From NCBI RefSeq assembly GCF_009184905.1, contig NZ_WESC01000002.1:292850-356849 (forward strand): a stretch of 64,000 bases of DNA, in the 5' to 3' direction. The notes beneath the pieces are model-generated. The model did no database searches. It worked only from the letters and a program-made list of their open reading frames with translations, and was not told where the DNA came from. The DNA is from Parvibaculum sedimenti (lineage in GTDB: Bacteria > Pseudomonadota > Alphaproteobacteria > Parvibaculales > Parvibaculaceae). Below are positions 8,836 through 18,608 of this stretch, one piece after another. Positions within the stretch are counted from its first letter, which is position 1; each line of letters starts with the position of its first letter. A program made the position numbers and the translations under genes.

Positions 8836-10776
8836 ATGTCGAATGAAGTGTTTCCCGTTTCGCCGGAATGGGCGGCCCGCGCCATCATCGATGAGGCGCG
8901 CTACAAGGCGCTTTACGAGGCGAGCCTCCGCGATCCCGACACGTTCTGGCGCGAGGAAGCCCAACGCATTGACTGGATCAAGCCCTTCACCAAGGTGAAG
9001 AACGTTTCCTTCGATCCGAAGAACCTCCACATCAAATGGTTCGAGGATGGCGCGCTCAATGTCAGCGTGAACTGCGTCGACCGCCATTTGAAGGATCGGC
9101 CCGATCAGGTCGCGATCATCTGGGAAGGCGACGATCCGAAGAACGACCGGAAGATCACCTACAGGGAGCTTCACGCCGAAGTCTGCCGCTTCGCCAATGT
9201 GCTGAAGGCGCGCGGCGTGAAGAAGGGCGACCGCGTCACCATCTACCTGCCGATGATCCCGGAAGCGGCCTATGCCATGCTTGCCTGCGCCCGCATCGGC
9301 GCGGTCCACTCCGTCGTCTTCGCCGGCTTCTCGCCCGACAGCATCGCCGGCCGTGTCGTCGACTGCGACTCGACCGTCATCATCACCGCCGATGAAGGCC
9401 TGCGCGGCGGCCGCAAGATTCCGCTGAAGGCGAATACCGACGAAGCGCTGAAGAAGTGCCCCGGCGTTACCAGCGTCATCACCGTGCGCCACACGGGCGG
9501 CGATGTCGCCATGCAGGCGGGCCGCGATGTCTGGTATCACGAGGAGGCCGCCAAGGTTCCCGCAGATTGCCAGCCTGAAGTGATGAACGCGGAAGACCCG
9601 CTTTTCATCCTCTATACGTCCGGCTCGACCGGAAAGCCCAAGGGCGTGCTGCACACCAGCGGCGGCTATCTCGTCTATGCCTCGATGACACACCAATATG
9701 TCTTCGATTATCAGGACGGCGACATCTACTGGTGCACGGCGGATGTGGGCTGGGTCACGGGCCACAGCTACATCGTCTACGGGCCGCTCGCCAATGGCGC
9801 GACGACGCTGATGTTCGAAGGCGTGCCGAACTATCCCAGCACCTCGCGCTTCTGGGAAGTGATCGACAAGCATCAGGTCAACATCTTCTATACCGCGCCC
9901 ACCGCGCTGCGCTCGCTGATGCGCGAGGGCGACGGGCCGGTGAAGAAGACGAGCCGCAAGTCGCTCCGCCTTCTCGGCTCGGTCGGCGAACCGATCAATC
10001 CGGAAGCCTGGCTCTGGTATCACCGCGTCGTGGGCGACGGGCGCTGCCCCATCGTCGACACGTGGTGGCAGACGGAAACAGGCGGCATTCTCATCTCGCC
10101 ACTTCCCGGCGCCATCGCGCAGAAGCCGGGTTCGGCGACGCTGCCCTTCTTCGGCGTGAAGCCCGTCGTGGTCGATACCGAGGGCAAGGTGCTCGAAGGC
10201 GAAACCTCCGGCAATCTCTGCATCGCGGATTCATGGCCGGGCCAGATGCGCACCGTTTATGGCGACCATCAGCGCTTCATCGACACCTATTTCATCCAGT
10301 ATCCCGGCATGTATTTCACCGGCGACGGCTGCCGCCGCGACGCGGACGGCTATTACTGGATCACGGGCCGCGTGGACGACGTGCTCAACGTGTCCGGACA
10401 TCGTCTGGGTACGGCGGAAGTCGAAAGCGCACTCGTCGCCCATGCGAAGGTGGCGGAAGCCGCCGTCGTCGGCTATCCCCACGACATCAAGGGCCAGGGC
10501 ATCTATGCCTATGTGACGCTGAACGCGGGCGAGCAGCCGACGGAGGAACTCCGCAAGGAACTCGTGCAGTGGGTCCGCAAGGAGATCAGCCCCATCGCCG
10601 CGCCGGACCTCATCCAGTTCGCGCCCGGCCTGCCGAAAACGCGCTCCGGCAAGATCATGCGCCGCATCCTGCGCAAGATCGCCGAGGACGATTTCTCCAA
10701 TCTCGGCGACACCTCGACGCTGGCCGACCCGACCGTCGTCGGCGATCTCGTCGACAACCGGCAGAACAAGGGCTGA
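8836..10776 (+). CDS. acs: Acetyl-CoA synthetase
   Basis: 646 residues, full length for AMP-forming acetate-CoA ligase, which activates acetate for central metabolism in the cytoplasm. The AMP-binding loop [10 protein letters not shown] is near residue 260, and the [28 protein letters not shown] and [11 protein letters not shown] blocks are all present. The C-terminal TRSGKIMRR carries Lys606, the residue acetylated in relatives to switch the enzyme off. AAGGAGACGTCCCACC precedes the ATG, a clear ribosome site. Monocistronic; a strong hairpin begins at its stop codon. Confidence 0.97.
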   Translation: MSNEVFPVSPEWAARAIIDEARYKALYEASLRDPDTFWREEAQRIDWIKPFTKVKNVSFDPKNLHIKWFEDGALNVSVNCVDRHLKDRPDQVAIIWEGDDPKNDRKITYRELHAEVCRFANVLKARGVKKGDRVTIYLPMIPEAAYAMLACARIGAVHSVVFAGFSPDSIAGRVVDCDSTVIITADEGLRGGRKIPLKANTDEALKKCPGVTSVITVRHTGGDVAMQAGRDVWYHEEAAKVPADCQPEVMNAEDPLFILYTSGSTGKPKGVLHTSGGYLVYASMTHQYVFDYQDGDIYWCTADVGWVTGHSYIVYGPLANGATTLMFEGVPNYPSTSRFWEVIDKHQVNIFYTAPTALRSLMREGDGPVKKTSRKSLRLLGSVGEPINPEAWLWYHRVVGDGRCPIVDTWWQTETGGILISPLPGAIAQKPGSATLPFFGVKPVVVDTEGKVLEGETSGNLCIADSWPGQMRTVYGDHQRFIDTYFIQYPGMYFTGDGCRRDADGYYWITGRVDDVLNVSGHRLGTAEVESALVAHAKVAEAAVVGYPHDIKGQGIYAYVTLNAGEQPTEELRKELVQWVRKEISPIAAPDLIQFAPGLPKTRSGKIMRRILRKIAEDDFSNLGDTSTLADPTVVGDLVDNRQNKG

Positions 10777-10796
10777 GGCGCACGACGTGCGCCTCA
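10774..10796 (+). terminator. Hairpin starting at the acs stop codon
   Basis: Perfect 10-bp stem TGAGGCGCAC / GTGCGCCTCA with a 3-base loop; its first three bases are the acs stop codon. No T-run follows, so it may act as a Rho-aided terminator or a 3'-end stabiliser rather than a classic intrinsic terminator. Confidence 0.5.
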
Positions 10797-11494
10797 TAAG
10801 CGCGCCTAGTCATGCAATCACTTGCGATCTTGTCGGACTCAGATGCATAGAAAAGATTGCATGTGTGCAATTTGCGCTTGCGCGTTGAGTCCCAAGTGCA
10901 GCAATAATGATGCATGAATCACTCATTTTTGAGTGATAGAAGCGTCATTTACGAAGGGTACGCCCCCATTAAATGACTGTTTCTGTAAAAAGCGGGTGGT
11001 GATCGCCACCTGACGGGGCGAAGCAGAGTCCTACGGTCCGCTAAAACTCAAAGGACATCTGTGTCGGCCAGCGGCGGGTGTGGGCACAAACGTGCTCATG
11101 CCTGCCGAGTCGATAGCGCTCATATGCTCGTACATGTACGCGCATACTTGCCTCCTATTCTCGAGATGGGATGAGCCCATCAACCCCGAATTGCACAATG
11201 CAACCCGCGCCGTACAGGCGCATTGCGGGCCTTCAGGAGAGAATCAGGTGGCGATCACCAAAAACATGTTCTCTGCTTCGAGGGGTGCAGCGCAAGCAAA
11301 AGACATCCACACCTGTGGATAAGCTCTTCCTACAAACTGCGCGGTATATGGCGAGTTCATACCAGCTCCCTCGCTTTGCCCCGCTATAGGCGCGGGCGTG
11401 GACGGCGCCTTCGCGCTCCTGCGGGCACTTTTCCCTTCAACTCCGGCGCGTCAAGACTCGCGAAGCGAACCGGAACGGACCGGAAACCCTGGCC
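10797..11494. other. Long intergenic region without a supported gene (about 0.7 kb)
   Basis: No frame here has convincing coding character. Visible structure: a perfect hairpin ATCACTCA tttt TGAGTGAT (10918-10937); a TTGCA-N4-TGCAA repeat near 10857-10870; a 16-bp perfect inverted repeat (10997-11012 and 11245-11260); a GTACATGTAC palindrome near 11130; a perfect DnaA-box sequence TGTGGATAA at 11314-11322; and seven GANTC (CcrM-type) sites. A 25-codon frame opens with GTG at 11248 behind CAGGAGAGAA but has no recognisable product. A small RNA or regulatory region is possible. Confidence 0.5.
10918..10937. repeat. Perfect 8-bp stem-loop ATCACTCA-tttt-TGAGTGAT
   Basis: A symmetrical AT-rich hairpin in the acs-sdhAF4 gap. 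No T-run follows on either strand, so it is more like an operator or an RNA element than a terminator. A GANTC methylation site overlaps its left arm. Confidence 0.5.
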
Positions 11495-11743
11495 TCAGAA
11501 ATCGCTGACGATGCCTTTGACTTCCCAGTCGCCATAACGCGTCGGCTCGGCGCCGAGTTCGAGGCCCTTGGGGCCGTTGATCTCGCGGGGGGCGGGGGCG
11601 GCGGCGCGGGCGGCATCGGCGGCCCGGCGGCGTTCCTCAGCCTCGGCAAGGGCGCGCCGGGCGGCAGGGCTCAACACCTTGGGCGGCGTCGCTTCCGCCT
11701 GCTCGCCGGGCTCCTGTGCCTGATTTTCCGTTTCGCCGCTCAT
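11495..11743 (-). CDS. SdhAF4/DUF1674 family succinate dehydrogenase assembly factor
   Basis: 82-residue protein with a low-complexity Ala/Glu-rich N-terminal region and the family-defining C-terminal signature: GPKGLELGAEPTRYGDWEVKG ending IVSDF (abbreviated; key residues R-Y-G-D-W-E...G...D-F). Eukaryotic SDHAF4 binds flavinylated SdhA to shield it during complex II assembly; bacterial members are presumed to do the same in the cytoplasm. The start at 11743 is chosen over a longer frame whose upstream part overlaps the htpX leader. It diverges from htpX with 119 bases between. The sdh genes are not in this window. Confidence 0.85.
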   Translation of the reverse strand: MSGETENQAQEPGEQAEATPPKVLSPAARRALAEAEERRRAADAARAAAPAPREINGPKGLELGAEPTRYGDWEVKGIVSDF

Positions 11744-11862
11744 GAGGCCACTCGCTTGAAGGGGAGATTGCGGGGCTACATATAAGGTGTCGGCCCCCGC
11801 CGCGCCAGTTGCCGCCCGAATGCACCGGCGGCGCGGGGCGCGCAACAGGAACCGAAAGACCG

Positions 11863-12729
11863 ATGAACACCGTCAAGACAGGCATTCTTCTCGCCGCTCT
11901 CACCGCCCTTTTCATGGGGCTCGGCTATCTGATCGGCGGCACGGGCGGCGCGACGATCGCCTTTTTCGTCGCTGCGGCGATGAACCTTTTCGCCTACTGG
12001 AATTCCGACCGCATGGTTCTCTCCATGTATGGCGCCCAGCGCGTGGATGAGACGACGGCGCCGCAATATGTGCGCCTCGTCGCCCAGCTCGCGGAGAATG
12101 CCGGCATTCCGATGCCGGCGACCTACATCATCGAGAACGACCAGCCCAACGCCTTCGCCACGGGCCGCAACCCGGAACACGCCGCCGTCGCCGCGACAAC
12201 CGGCCTTCTCCGGATGCTGACGCCGGAAGAACTCGCGGGCGTGATGGCGCATGAGCTGAGCCATATCCGCAACCGCGACACGCTCACCATGACGATTACG
12301 GCGACGATAGCGGGCGCGATCTCGATGCTTGCGAATTTCGCCTTCTTCTTCGGCGGCAACCGCGAGAACAATGGCGGCTTCATCGGCACGCTGGCGCTCG
12401 CGATCCTCGCGCCCATCGCGGCCGGCCTCGTGCAGATGGCGATCAGCCGCACGCGCGAATATGACGCCGACGCCGCAGGCGCGGAGATTTCCGGCCGTCC
12501 GCTCTGGCTCGCCTCGGCGCTGGAAAAGATCGACCGCGCGGCGCATGAGCGCGTGAACCTCGCGGCGGAGGCGCACCCGGCCACCGCGCATATGTTCATC
12601 ATCAACCCGCTTTCGGGACATGGCCGCGACAGTCTTTTCTCGACGCATCCCTCGACCGCGAACCGCGTGGCGAAGCTCCGGGAACTCGCCGCCGCCGACG
12701 CGCGCGCGAATGGCAGCCCCTGGGGCTGA
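11863..12729 (+). CDS. htpX: Protease HtpX homolog
   Basis: 288-residue inner-membrane zinc metalloprotease of family M48 that removes misfolded membrane proteins, overlapping with FtsH. Two N-terminal hydrophobic segments (about 7-27 and 30-47) precede the catalytic domain; the zinc motif HELSH is at 130-134. Further hydrophobic segments surround residues 146-195, and the third ligand Glu is expected in REYDADA. The ATG at 11863 follows an AGGA ribosome site. It leads the plus-strand run toward rsmB, 71 bases downstream. Confidence 0.95.
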   Translation: MNTVKTGILLAALTALFMGLGYLIGGTGGATIAFFVAAAMNLFAYWNSDRMVLSMYGAQRVDETTAPQYVRLVAQLAENAGIPMPATYIIENDQPNAFATGRNPEHAAVAATTGLLRMLTPEELAGVMAHELSHIRNRDTLTMTITATIAGAISMLANFAFFFGGNRENNGGFIGTLALAILAPIAAGLVQMAISRTREYDADAAGAEISGRPLWLASALEKIDRAAHERVNLAAEAHPATAHMFIINPLSGHGRDSLFSTHPSTANRVAKLRELAAADARANGSPWG

Positions 12730-12800
12730 TCGTCAGCGGGCGAAGTTCCCGCATCAATCCGCCGCTGGCCCTCGCACCGCTCATGCGATAAGCCTGCCCC

Positions 12801-14126
12801 ATGAACGAAACGAACAATGAACCGGGCCTTCCCGCGCGGCTTGCCGCGCAGCGGCTGGTCGCGAGCGTTCTCGGCAAGGCGCGCGCGCTGGACGAGGCCT
12901 TCGCGGATGAAGTGACCAAGGGCGCGCTGCGCGACGCAGCGGCAGCCGACAAGGGCTTTGCCCGCGCCATCGCAGGCACCACGCTTCGGCATCTGGGCGA
13001 AATCGACCTCATCTTCTCGCGCCTCATCGAAAAGCCGCTGCCGAAGCGCGCGGGGCCCACACAGACGATCCTTCGCACCGCCATTGCCGAAATCCTCTTC
13101 CTCGGCGTCGCACCTCATGCCGCCGTCGATCTGGCCGTAGAGGCGGCAGCGAGCGACACCGATGCGCGGCATTTCAAATCGCTGGTCAATGCGGCCTTGC
13201 GCCGGCTCACACGCGAGGCCGATACGCTTCGCAACGGGATCGACGCCGAACGCGCCTCACTGCCTGACTGGCTCTGGAAAAGCTGGGTCAAATCTTATGG
13301 CGAGGAAGCCGCCCGCGCGACGATCCGCAGCCAGTGGCGCGAGGCCCCGCTCGACATCACGGTGAAGGTGGAGGCAGACCGCGCCCTATGGGCCGAGCGT
13401 CTCGGCGCGAAGCTCATGCCGACGGGAAGCCTGCGCCTTGAAGCAGGCGGCCGCATCGAGGCCCTGCCCGGTTTCGAGGAAGGCGCCTGGTGGGTGCAGG
13501 ATCTCGCCGCCGCGATCCCTGCCCGTCTTCTCGGCGATGTGAAGGGCCGCGACGTGCTCGACCTCTGCGCCGCGCCGGGCGGCAAGACGCTGGAACTCGC
13601 AAGCATGGGCGCGAACGTGACCGCGCTCGACCGTTCGCCCCAGCGCCTCGACCGGCTGCGCCGGAACCTCGCCCGCACCGGCCTCGACGCCGGGATCGTG
13701 GTGGAGGACGCCGCCCGCTGGCAGCCGGGCCGGACATGGGACTTCATCCTGCTCGACGCGCCCTGCACCGCGACCGGCACCGCCCGCCGCCACCCGGACG
13801 TCCTGTACCTGAAGACCCATGCCGACCGCGACCGGCTTTCGGCGCTCCAGACGCGCATTCTCGACCATGCGGCGCGACTGCTCTCTGTCGGCGGCACGCT
13901 CGTCTATTGCACCTGTTCGCTCGAACGCCAGGAAGGCCCCGACCAGATCGAGCGCTTCCTCTACCGCCACGCAAACTTCGCCCGCCGCCCCATTGAGGCG
14001 GCGGAGGTTGGCGGCCTCGCCGAACTCGTGACACCCGAAGGCGACCTGCGCACCCTGCCCTGCCATCTGGCGGAGGAAGGCGGCATGGACGGCTTTTATG
14101 CGGCGAGGCTCATCCGGCGCACCTGA
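12801..14126 (+). CDS. rsmB: RsmB-type 16S rRNA (cytosine-C5) methyltransferase (Fmu/Sun family)
   Basis: 441 residues. An N-terminal NusB-like RNA-binding domain (about 10-140) is followed by the SAM-dependent m5C methyltransferase domain. The SAM motif DLCAAPGGKTLELA is near 253-266. The two catalytic cysteines are in DAPCTATGT (Cys322) and YCTCSLE (Cys370/Cys372). RsmB proteins methylate C967 of 16S rRNA (E. coli numbering). In alphaproteobacteria the gene commonly sits beside htpX and rpe, as here. RsmF-type relatives exist, but the NusB domain favours RsmB. Confidence 0.9.
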   Translation: MNETNNEPGLPARLAAQRLVASVLGKARALDEAFADEVTKGALRDAAAADKGFARAIAGTTLRHLGEIDLIFSRLIEKPLPKRAGPTQTILRTAIAEILFLGVAPHAAVDLAVEAAASDTDARHFKSLVNAALRRLTREADTLRNGIDAERASLPDWLWKSWVKSYGEEAARATIRSQWREAPLDITVKVEADRALWAERLGAKLMPTGSLRLEAGGRIEALPGFEEGAWWVQDLAAAIPARLLGDVKGRDVLDLCAAPGGKTLELASMGANVTALDRSPQRLDRLRRNLARTGLDAGIVVEDAARWQPGRTWDFILLDAPCTATGTARRHPDVLYLKTHADRDRLSALQTRILDHAARLLSVGGTLVYCTCSLERQEGPDQIERFLYRHANFARRPIEAAEVGGLAELVTPEGDLRTLPCHLAEEGGMDGFYAARLIRRT

Positions 14127-14237
14127 CCCTCGACCCAGCCTTGCGCCACAAGATTCAAGCTGTTAAGCAGGGAAACAGCCAAGATTTAGTGTTTTGGGCA
14201 GTTTTCCGCTGCCCGGTTCGGGTCTCGAGAGCGGTAT

Positions 14238-14909
14238 ATGAGCGGCAAATCTCCCATCAAGATCGCCCCGTCGATCCTCGCCTCCGACTTCGCGAAGCTT
14301 GGCGCGGAGGTTCGCGCCATTTCCGATGCCGGCGCCGACTACATCCATGTCGACGTGATGGACGGCCACTTCGTTCCGAACATCACCATCGGCCCCGATG
14401 TCGTGAAGGCGCTGCGCCCGCACTCGGAAAAAACGTTCGACGTTCATCTGATGATCTCGCCGGTCGACCTCTATATCGAGGCTTTTGCCAAGGCGGGCGC
14501 AGACATCATCTCCTTCCATCCGGAAGCAGGGCCCCATCCGCACCGCACCATTCAGGCGATCCGCGCGGCGGGCGCGAAGCCCGGCCTCGCGCTCAATCCG
14601 GGCACCCCGGTCGAAATGCTCTGGCCGCTCCTTGGCGATATCGACCTTGTCCTCGTGATGAGCGTCAATCCGGGCTTCGGCGGGCAGAGCTTCATCGAAA
14701 GCCAGTTGAAGAAGATCGAGATCATCCGCAAGCGGATCGATCAGGAGAATCCCGGCATCGACCTCGAAGTCGATGGCGGCATCAATTTCGAGACGGCGCC
14801 CCGCGCCATTGCGGCCGGAGCCAACGTGCTTGTCGCCGGCACGGCGACGTTCAAGGGCGGAGAGGCCGCCTATGCAAGAAACATCGCGACCCTTCGCGGA
14901 GCCGCTTGA
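14238..14909 (+). CDS. rpe: Ribulose-phosphate 3-epimerase
   Basis: 223-residue TIM-barrel enzyme interconverting ribulose-5-phosphate and xylulose-5-phosphate in the pentose phosphate pathway. The signature blocks are complete: IAPSILASDFAKLG, DYIHVDVMDGHFVPNITIGP, FDVHLM, VMSVNPGFGGQ and EVDGGIN. The conserved metal ligands (His, Asp, His, Asp) are in place. The 110 bases upstream carry a TTAAG-containing AT-rich stretch (about 14160-14200) that may hold its promoter. The 3' end overlaps the likely start of the heparinase gene by 38 bases. Confidence 0.97.
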   Translation: MSGKSPIKIAPSILASDFAKLGAEVRAISDAGADYIHVDVMDGHFVPNITIGPDVVKALRPHSEKTFDVHLMISPVDLYIEAFAKAGADIISFHPEAGPHPHRTIQAIRAAGAKPGLALNPGTPVEMLWPLLGDIDLVLVMSVNPGFGGQSFIESQLKKIEIIRKRIDQENPGIDLEVDGGINFETAPRAIAAGANVLVAGTATFKGGEAAYARNIATLRGAA

Positions 14910-16830
14910 AGAAGCGCGCACCGACAGCGGGAGGCCGCAGGCAAGCGGCATGGCGCATATGACGGAAGTCGAGATCGATCCGCCTCAGCCGGGATCGCCC
15001 GTCGTGGAGGCGCAGTCTTCGCCTACCTATTATTCGATGCCGCCCGGCAATCGCGCGGTCGACCTTGTCGGCGCCGCGCTGGTGCGCGCACGCGATGTGA
15101 TGCTCGCCCGCACCTATGCGACATGGGCCTATGGCCAGACGCTGCGCGGCCCCATGCCCGACCACATGGTACTTTATCCGCGCGATCTCCGGCCCGGCCT
15201 CGCCGACAAGGCGGAGGCGCTCTTTCAGGGCCGCTGGTCGCTTCCCGGCGGGCAAGTGAAGACGGATGGCGGCTCGCCCTTCGCCGCAACGCCACCCACC
15301 GACGCATGGGCTGAAGAACTTCACGGTTTCTCCTGGTTGCGCCATTTCACCGCCGCGGGCGGCGACGCCGCGCGGACCTATGCGCAAACGCTCGTCGCCG
15401 GCTGGATGACGCAACAATCCGCCCATTGGGACCGGATTGCTTGGGCGCCGCATGTGATCGGCCGCCGCCTCACCTCATGGGTTGCGAACGGCGCCCTCAT
15501 CATCGACGGCTCGGACCTCATCTATCGCTCGACGCTGCTGCGCAACATGGCCCGGCAGGCGCGCCACCTCGCGCGAACGGCGGCGTTGGCACCTGCGGGC
15601 GAGAAGCGGCTGACGGCGGCGCTCGGCCTTGCCTTTTCCGGCCTCTGTCTTTCCGAAGGCGAGAAGCGCCTCGAAAAGGGTCTGCGCCTCGTCTGCCGCG
15701 AACTCAACCGTCAGGTGCTGGCCGATGGCGGCCATGTCAGCCGCAATCCGGCGGCAATCCTGTCGATCATGCTCGACCTCATCTCGCTGCGCGACGCCAT
15801 GGCCGCGCGTGGGCTCGAGGTGCCGAAGCCCATCCGCGACGCCGTCGACCGCATGATGCCGATGCTGCGCTTCTTCCGGCATGGCGACGGACGGCTCGCG
15901 CTTTTCAACGGCGCGAATGAAGGTCTCGACGGCGCCATCGATGCCGTGCTCGCCTACGACGATACGCGCGGCAAGCCCTTCGGCTTCGCACCGCATTCCG
16001 GCTATCAGCGCATGGCCGCCGGTCATGCGCGGCTCATCGCCGATACCGGTCCGCCGCCCCCCGGCCGCTACAGCCACGACGCCCATGCGGGCTGTCTTTC
16101 CTTCGAGATCAGCTCGGGGAAATCGCGCCTAATCGTCAATTGCGGCACGACCCGCGTGCTCGGCCCCGACTGGGAAGCCGCCAGCCGCGCCACCGCCGCC
16201 CATTCGACGCTGGTGCTCGCCGACACCTCGTCGGCCCGCATCCTGCGCGGTAAATTCACCCGCGCGCTGCTCGGTGCCCGCACCATGGAAGGCCCGACCC
16301 GGGTCGAAAGCCGCCGCCATGAGAACGACAGCGGCATCTGGCTCGAAGCGAGCCATAACGGCTACGAAAAGCTCTTCGGCCTCGTCCATCGCCGCCGCCT
16401 CTTCTTCTCAGGCGCGGGCGATGAACTGCGTGGCGAGGATCTGCTGGTCACCAACGAGCCGCGCAAGGCCTTTCCGTGGCAGCGCCGCTACTGGCACAAG
16501 CCGCCCGAGGACCCAGCCTTCGCGATCCGCTTCCACCTGCACCCGGACGCCAAGCTCTCGCTCTCCCAAGAGGGGGCAAGCGCGCTGGTGCGGCTCGGCA
16601 ATGGCGAGGGCTGGCAGCTCTACGCCCGGATCGCAGGCGTCGAAGTGCCGCTGACCATCGAGGAAAGCGTCTATCTGGGCGGCGGCGACACAACCCGGCG
16701 CGCCGAGCAGATCGTCGTCGTCTCCAAGGTTTTCCGGGGCGAAGCCAAGGTTAACTGGGCCTGGAAGCGGGTTTCAGGTGCTCCGGCCAAGCGGGAAGCA
16801 CCCGAACTCCCCGAATTGCCCGATCTTTAG
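14872..16830 (+). CDS. Heparinase II/III family protein
   Basis: About 652 residues. The family links an (alpha/alpha) toroid domain to a beta-sandwich that cleaves acidic polysaccharides; the C-terminal half here (from about 400) with HAGCLSFEISSGKSRLIVNCG and HSTLVLADTSSAR matches the heparinase II/III C-terminal domain. Alphaproteobacterial members beside rpe and purH are conserved but uncharacterised, with a possible cell-envelope polysaccharide role. No classic signal peptide is visible. Start choice: ATG at 14872 has GGAGAGG upstream and G/C-rich third positions beyond the rpe stop; ATG at 14950 or 14959 are alternatives. Confidence 0.87.
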   Translation: MQETSRPFAEPLEEARTDSGRPQASGMAHMTEVEIDPPQPGSPVVEAQSSPTYYSMPPGNRAVDLVGAALVRARDVMLARTYATWAYGQTLRGPMPDHMVLYPRDLRPGLADKAEALFQGRWSLPGGQVKTDGGSPFAATPPTDAWAEELHGFSWLRHFTAAGGDAARTYAQTLVAGWMTQQSAHWDRIAWAPHVIGRRLTSWVANGALIIDGSDLIYRSTLLRNMARQARHLARTAALAPAGEKRLTAALGLAFSGLCLSEGEKRLEKGLRLVCRELNRQVLADGGHVSRNPAAILSIMLDLISLRDAMAARGLEVPKPIRDAVDRMMPMLRFFRHGDGRLALFNGANEGLDGAIDAVLAYDDTRGKPFGFAPHSGYQRMAAGHARLIADTGPPPPGRYSHDAHAGCLSFEISSGKSRLIVNCGTTRVLGPDWEAASRATAAHSTLVLADTSSARILRGKFTRALLGARTMEGPTRVESRRHENDSGIWLEASHNGYEKLFGLVHRRRLFFSGAGDELRGEDLLVTNEPRKAFPWQRRYWHKPPEDPAFAIRFHLHPDAKLSLSQEGASALVRLGNGEGWQLYARIAGVEVPLTIEESVYLGGGDTTRRAEQIVVVSKVFRGEAKVNWAWKRVSGAPAKREAPELPELPDL

Positions 16831-16909
16831 CCGCTTCGATGGCGGATAAGACCGTTTTGTGCTATCCGCCCCGGCATCACACCCCCTTCAAGCCTCGAAA
16901 GAGCAGCCC

Positions 16910-18526
16910 ATGTCCGTCTCCGCAAAACCCGCCCCCAAGGCCGCCGACATCCAGCCGGTGCGCCGCGCCCTTCTTTCCGTCTCCGACAAGACGGGGCTGA
17001 TCGACTTCGCAAAGGCGCTGCATGAGGCGGGCGTCGAGCTCGTTTCGACCGGCGGCACCTCCAAGGCGATCGCGGCGGCGGGCCTGCCGGTGAAGGACGT
17101 TTCCGACCTCACCGGCTTCCCTGAGATGATGGATGGCCGGGTGAAGACGCTGCACCCCAAGGTTCATGGCGGCCTTCTCGCGGTGCGCGACGACGCCGAG
17201 CACAGGGCGGCGATGGAAGAGCACGGCATCGGCGCGATCGACCTTCTCTGCGTCAACCTCTACCCCTTCGAGGCGACGGTGGCGAAGGGCGCGGCCTATG
17301 ACGAATGCATCGAGAATATCGACATTGGCGGCCCGGCCATGATCCGCGCAGCGGCAAAGAACCATGCTTATGTGGCGGTTATCGTGGAGGGTTCGGACTA
17401 TGCCTCCGTCATCGAAGAAATCAAGGCGAAGGGCGGCACCTCGCTCGCGTTGCGAAAGCACCTTGCCCACAAGGCCTATTCGCGCACGGCGACCTATGAC
17501 GCCGCGATCTCGAACTGGTTCGCCGAGGAACTGAAGGACACCGCGCCGGACTATCGCGCTTTCGGCGGCCACCTGAAACAGACGCTCCGCTACGGCGAGA
17601 ACCCGCATCAGATCGCGAGCTTCTACACCACGGGCGAGAACCGCGCGGGCGTTTCCACCGCAACGCAGCTTCAGGGCAAGGAACTCTCCTACAACAATAT
17701 CAACGATACAGACGCCGCCTTCGAGCTCGTCGCCGAGTTCGACCCGAAACTCGCGCCGGCCATCGCCATTATCAAACACGCGAACCCCTGCGGCGTCGCG
17801 ACCGGCGCCTCACTCGCCGATGCATACCGCAAGGCGCTGGCCTGCGATCCCGTCTCGGCTTTCGGAGGCATCATCGCCTCGAACCTGCCGCTCAACGGCG
17901 AGACGGCCGAAGAGATCGCCAAGATCTTCACCGAAGTCATCATCGCGCCCGATGCCGACGAGGATGCGCGCCGCATCATCGGCGCGAAGAAGAATCTGCG
18001 CCTGCTCATCACCGGCGGCTTGCCGGATGCGGGCGCCCCCGGCCTCACCGTGAAGTCGGTCGCGGGCGGTCTTCTCGTTCAGTCGCGCGACAATGGCCGC
18101 ATCGATCTGCTCGACCTCAAGGTGGTCACGAAACGCCAGCCGACCGCGCAGGAACTCGCCGACCTCAAATTCGCCTTCCGCGTCTGCAAGCATGTGAAGT
18201 CGAATGCCATCGTCTACGTGAAGAACGGCGCGACGGTCGGCGTGGGCGCAGGCCAGATGAGCCGCGTGGACTCGGCCCGCATCGCCGCCCGCAAGGCGCT
18301 CGATGCGGCGGAGGCCGTTGGCGCCTCGCAGCCCGCGACCATCGGCTCGGTCGTGGCGTCGGATGCATTCTTCCCCTTCGCCGACGGCCTTCTCTCGGCG
18401 GCGGAAGCCGGCGCGACGGCGGTGATCCAGCCCGGCGGCTCCATGCGCGACGAGGAAGTGATCGCGGCGGCTGACGAAAAGGGCCTCGCCATGGTCATGA
18501 CGGGAATGCGCCACTTCCGGCACTGA
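16910..18526 (+). CDS. purH: Bifunctional AICAR transformylase/IMP cyclohydrolase
   Basis: 538 residues, full length. Catalyses the last two steps of IMP synthesis: formylation of AICAR with 10-formyl-THF and ring closure. The N-terminal MGS-like cyclohydrolase domain begins [17 protein letters not shown] and contains STGGTSKAI and [30 protein letters not shown] blocks. The transformylase domain contains [16 protein letters not shown] and the [13 protein letters not shown] segment, and ends [12 protein letters not shown] at 16910 was chosen over an upstream in-frame start at 16859. Followed by a strong bidirectional terminator. Confidence 0.97.
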   Translation: MSVSAKPAPKAADIQPVRRALLSVSDKTGLIDFAKALHEAGVELVSTGGTSKAIAAAGLPVKDVSDLTGFPEMMDGRVKTLHPKVHGGLLAVRDDAEHRAAMEEHGIGAIDLLCVNLYPFEATVAKGAAYDECIENIDIGGPAMIRAAAKNHAYVAVIVEGSDYASVIEEIKAKGGTSLALRKHLAHKAYSRTATYDAAISNWFAEELKDTAPDYRAFGGHLKQTLRYGENPHQIASFYTTGENRAGVSTATQLQGKELSYNNINDTDAAFELVAEFDPKLAPAIAIIKHANPCGVATGASLADAYRKALACDPVSAFGGIIASNLPLNGETAEEIAKIFTEVIIAPDADEDARRIIGAKKNLRLLITGGLPDAGAPGLTVKSVAGGLLVQSRDNGRIDLLDLKVVTKRQPTAQELADLKFAFRVCKHVKSNAIVYVKNGATVGVGAGQMSRVDSARIAARKALDAAEAVGASQPATIGSVVASDAFFPFADGLLSAAEAGATAVIQPGGSMRDEEVIAAADEKGLAMVMTGMRHFRH

Positions 18527-18545
18527 AGGCCGACCAACGCAATCG

Positions 18546-18579
18546 AAAAAGACCCCGGGGTTCACCCCGGGGTCTTTTC
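18546..18579. terminator. Bidirectional intrinsic terminator between purH and the MFS pair
   Basis: GACCCCGGGGT / ACCCCGGGGTC (11 bp) with a 2-base loop at 18551-18574, flanked by five A on the left and TTTTC on the right. It works for purH on plus and for the convergent transporter operon on minus. Confidence 0.92.
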
Positions 18580-18608
18580 ATTTTCAGATTGCTCTGGCGA
18601 AGGTCGCC

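Noticed and set aside
8794..10023. Minus-strand 409-codon frame opposite acs
   Set aside because: Antisense of a conserved enzyme; no recognised domain.
10918..10937. Intrinsic terminator
   Set aside because: Perfect stem, but no T-run on either side.
11248..11325. 25-codon frame from GTG with a fair ribosome site
   Set aside because: Too short and uncharacteristic; it overlaps the 16-bp repeat and a DnaA box.
10797..11494. Chromosome replication origin in the acs-sdhAF4 gap
   Set aside because: Only one DnaA box, no AT-rich unwinding region, and no flanking hemE, dnaA or parAB; kept as a finding but not called an origin.
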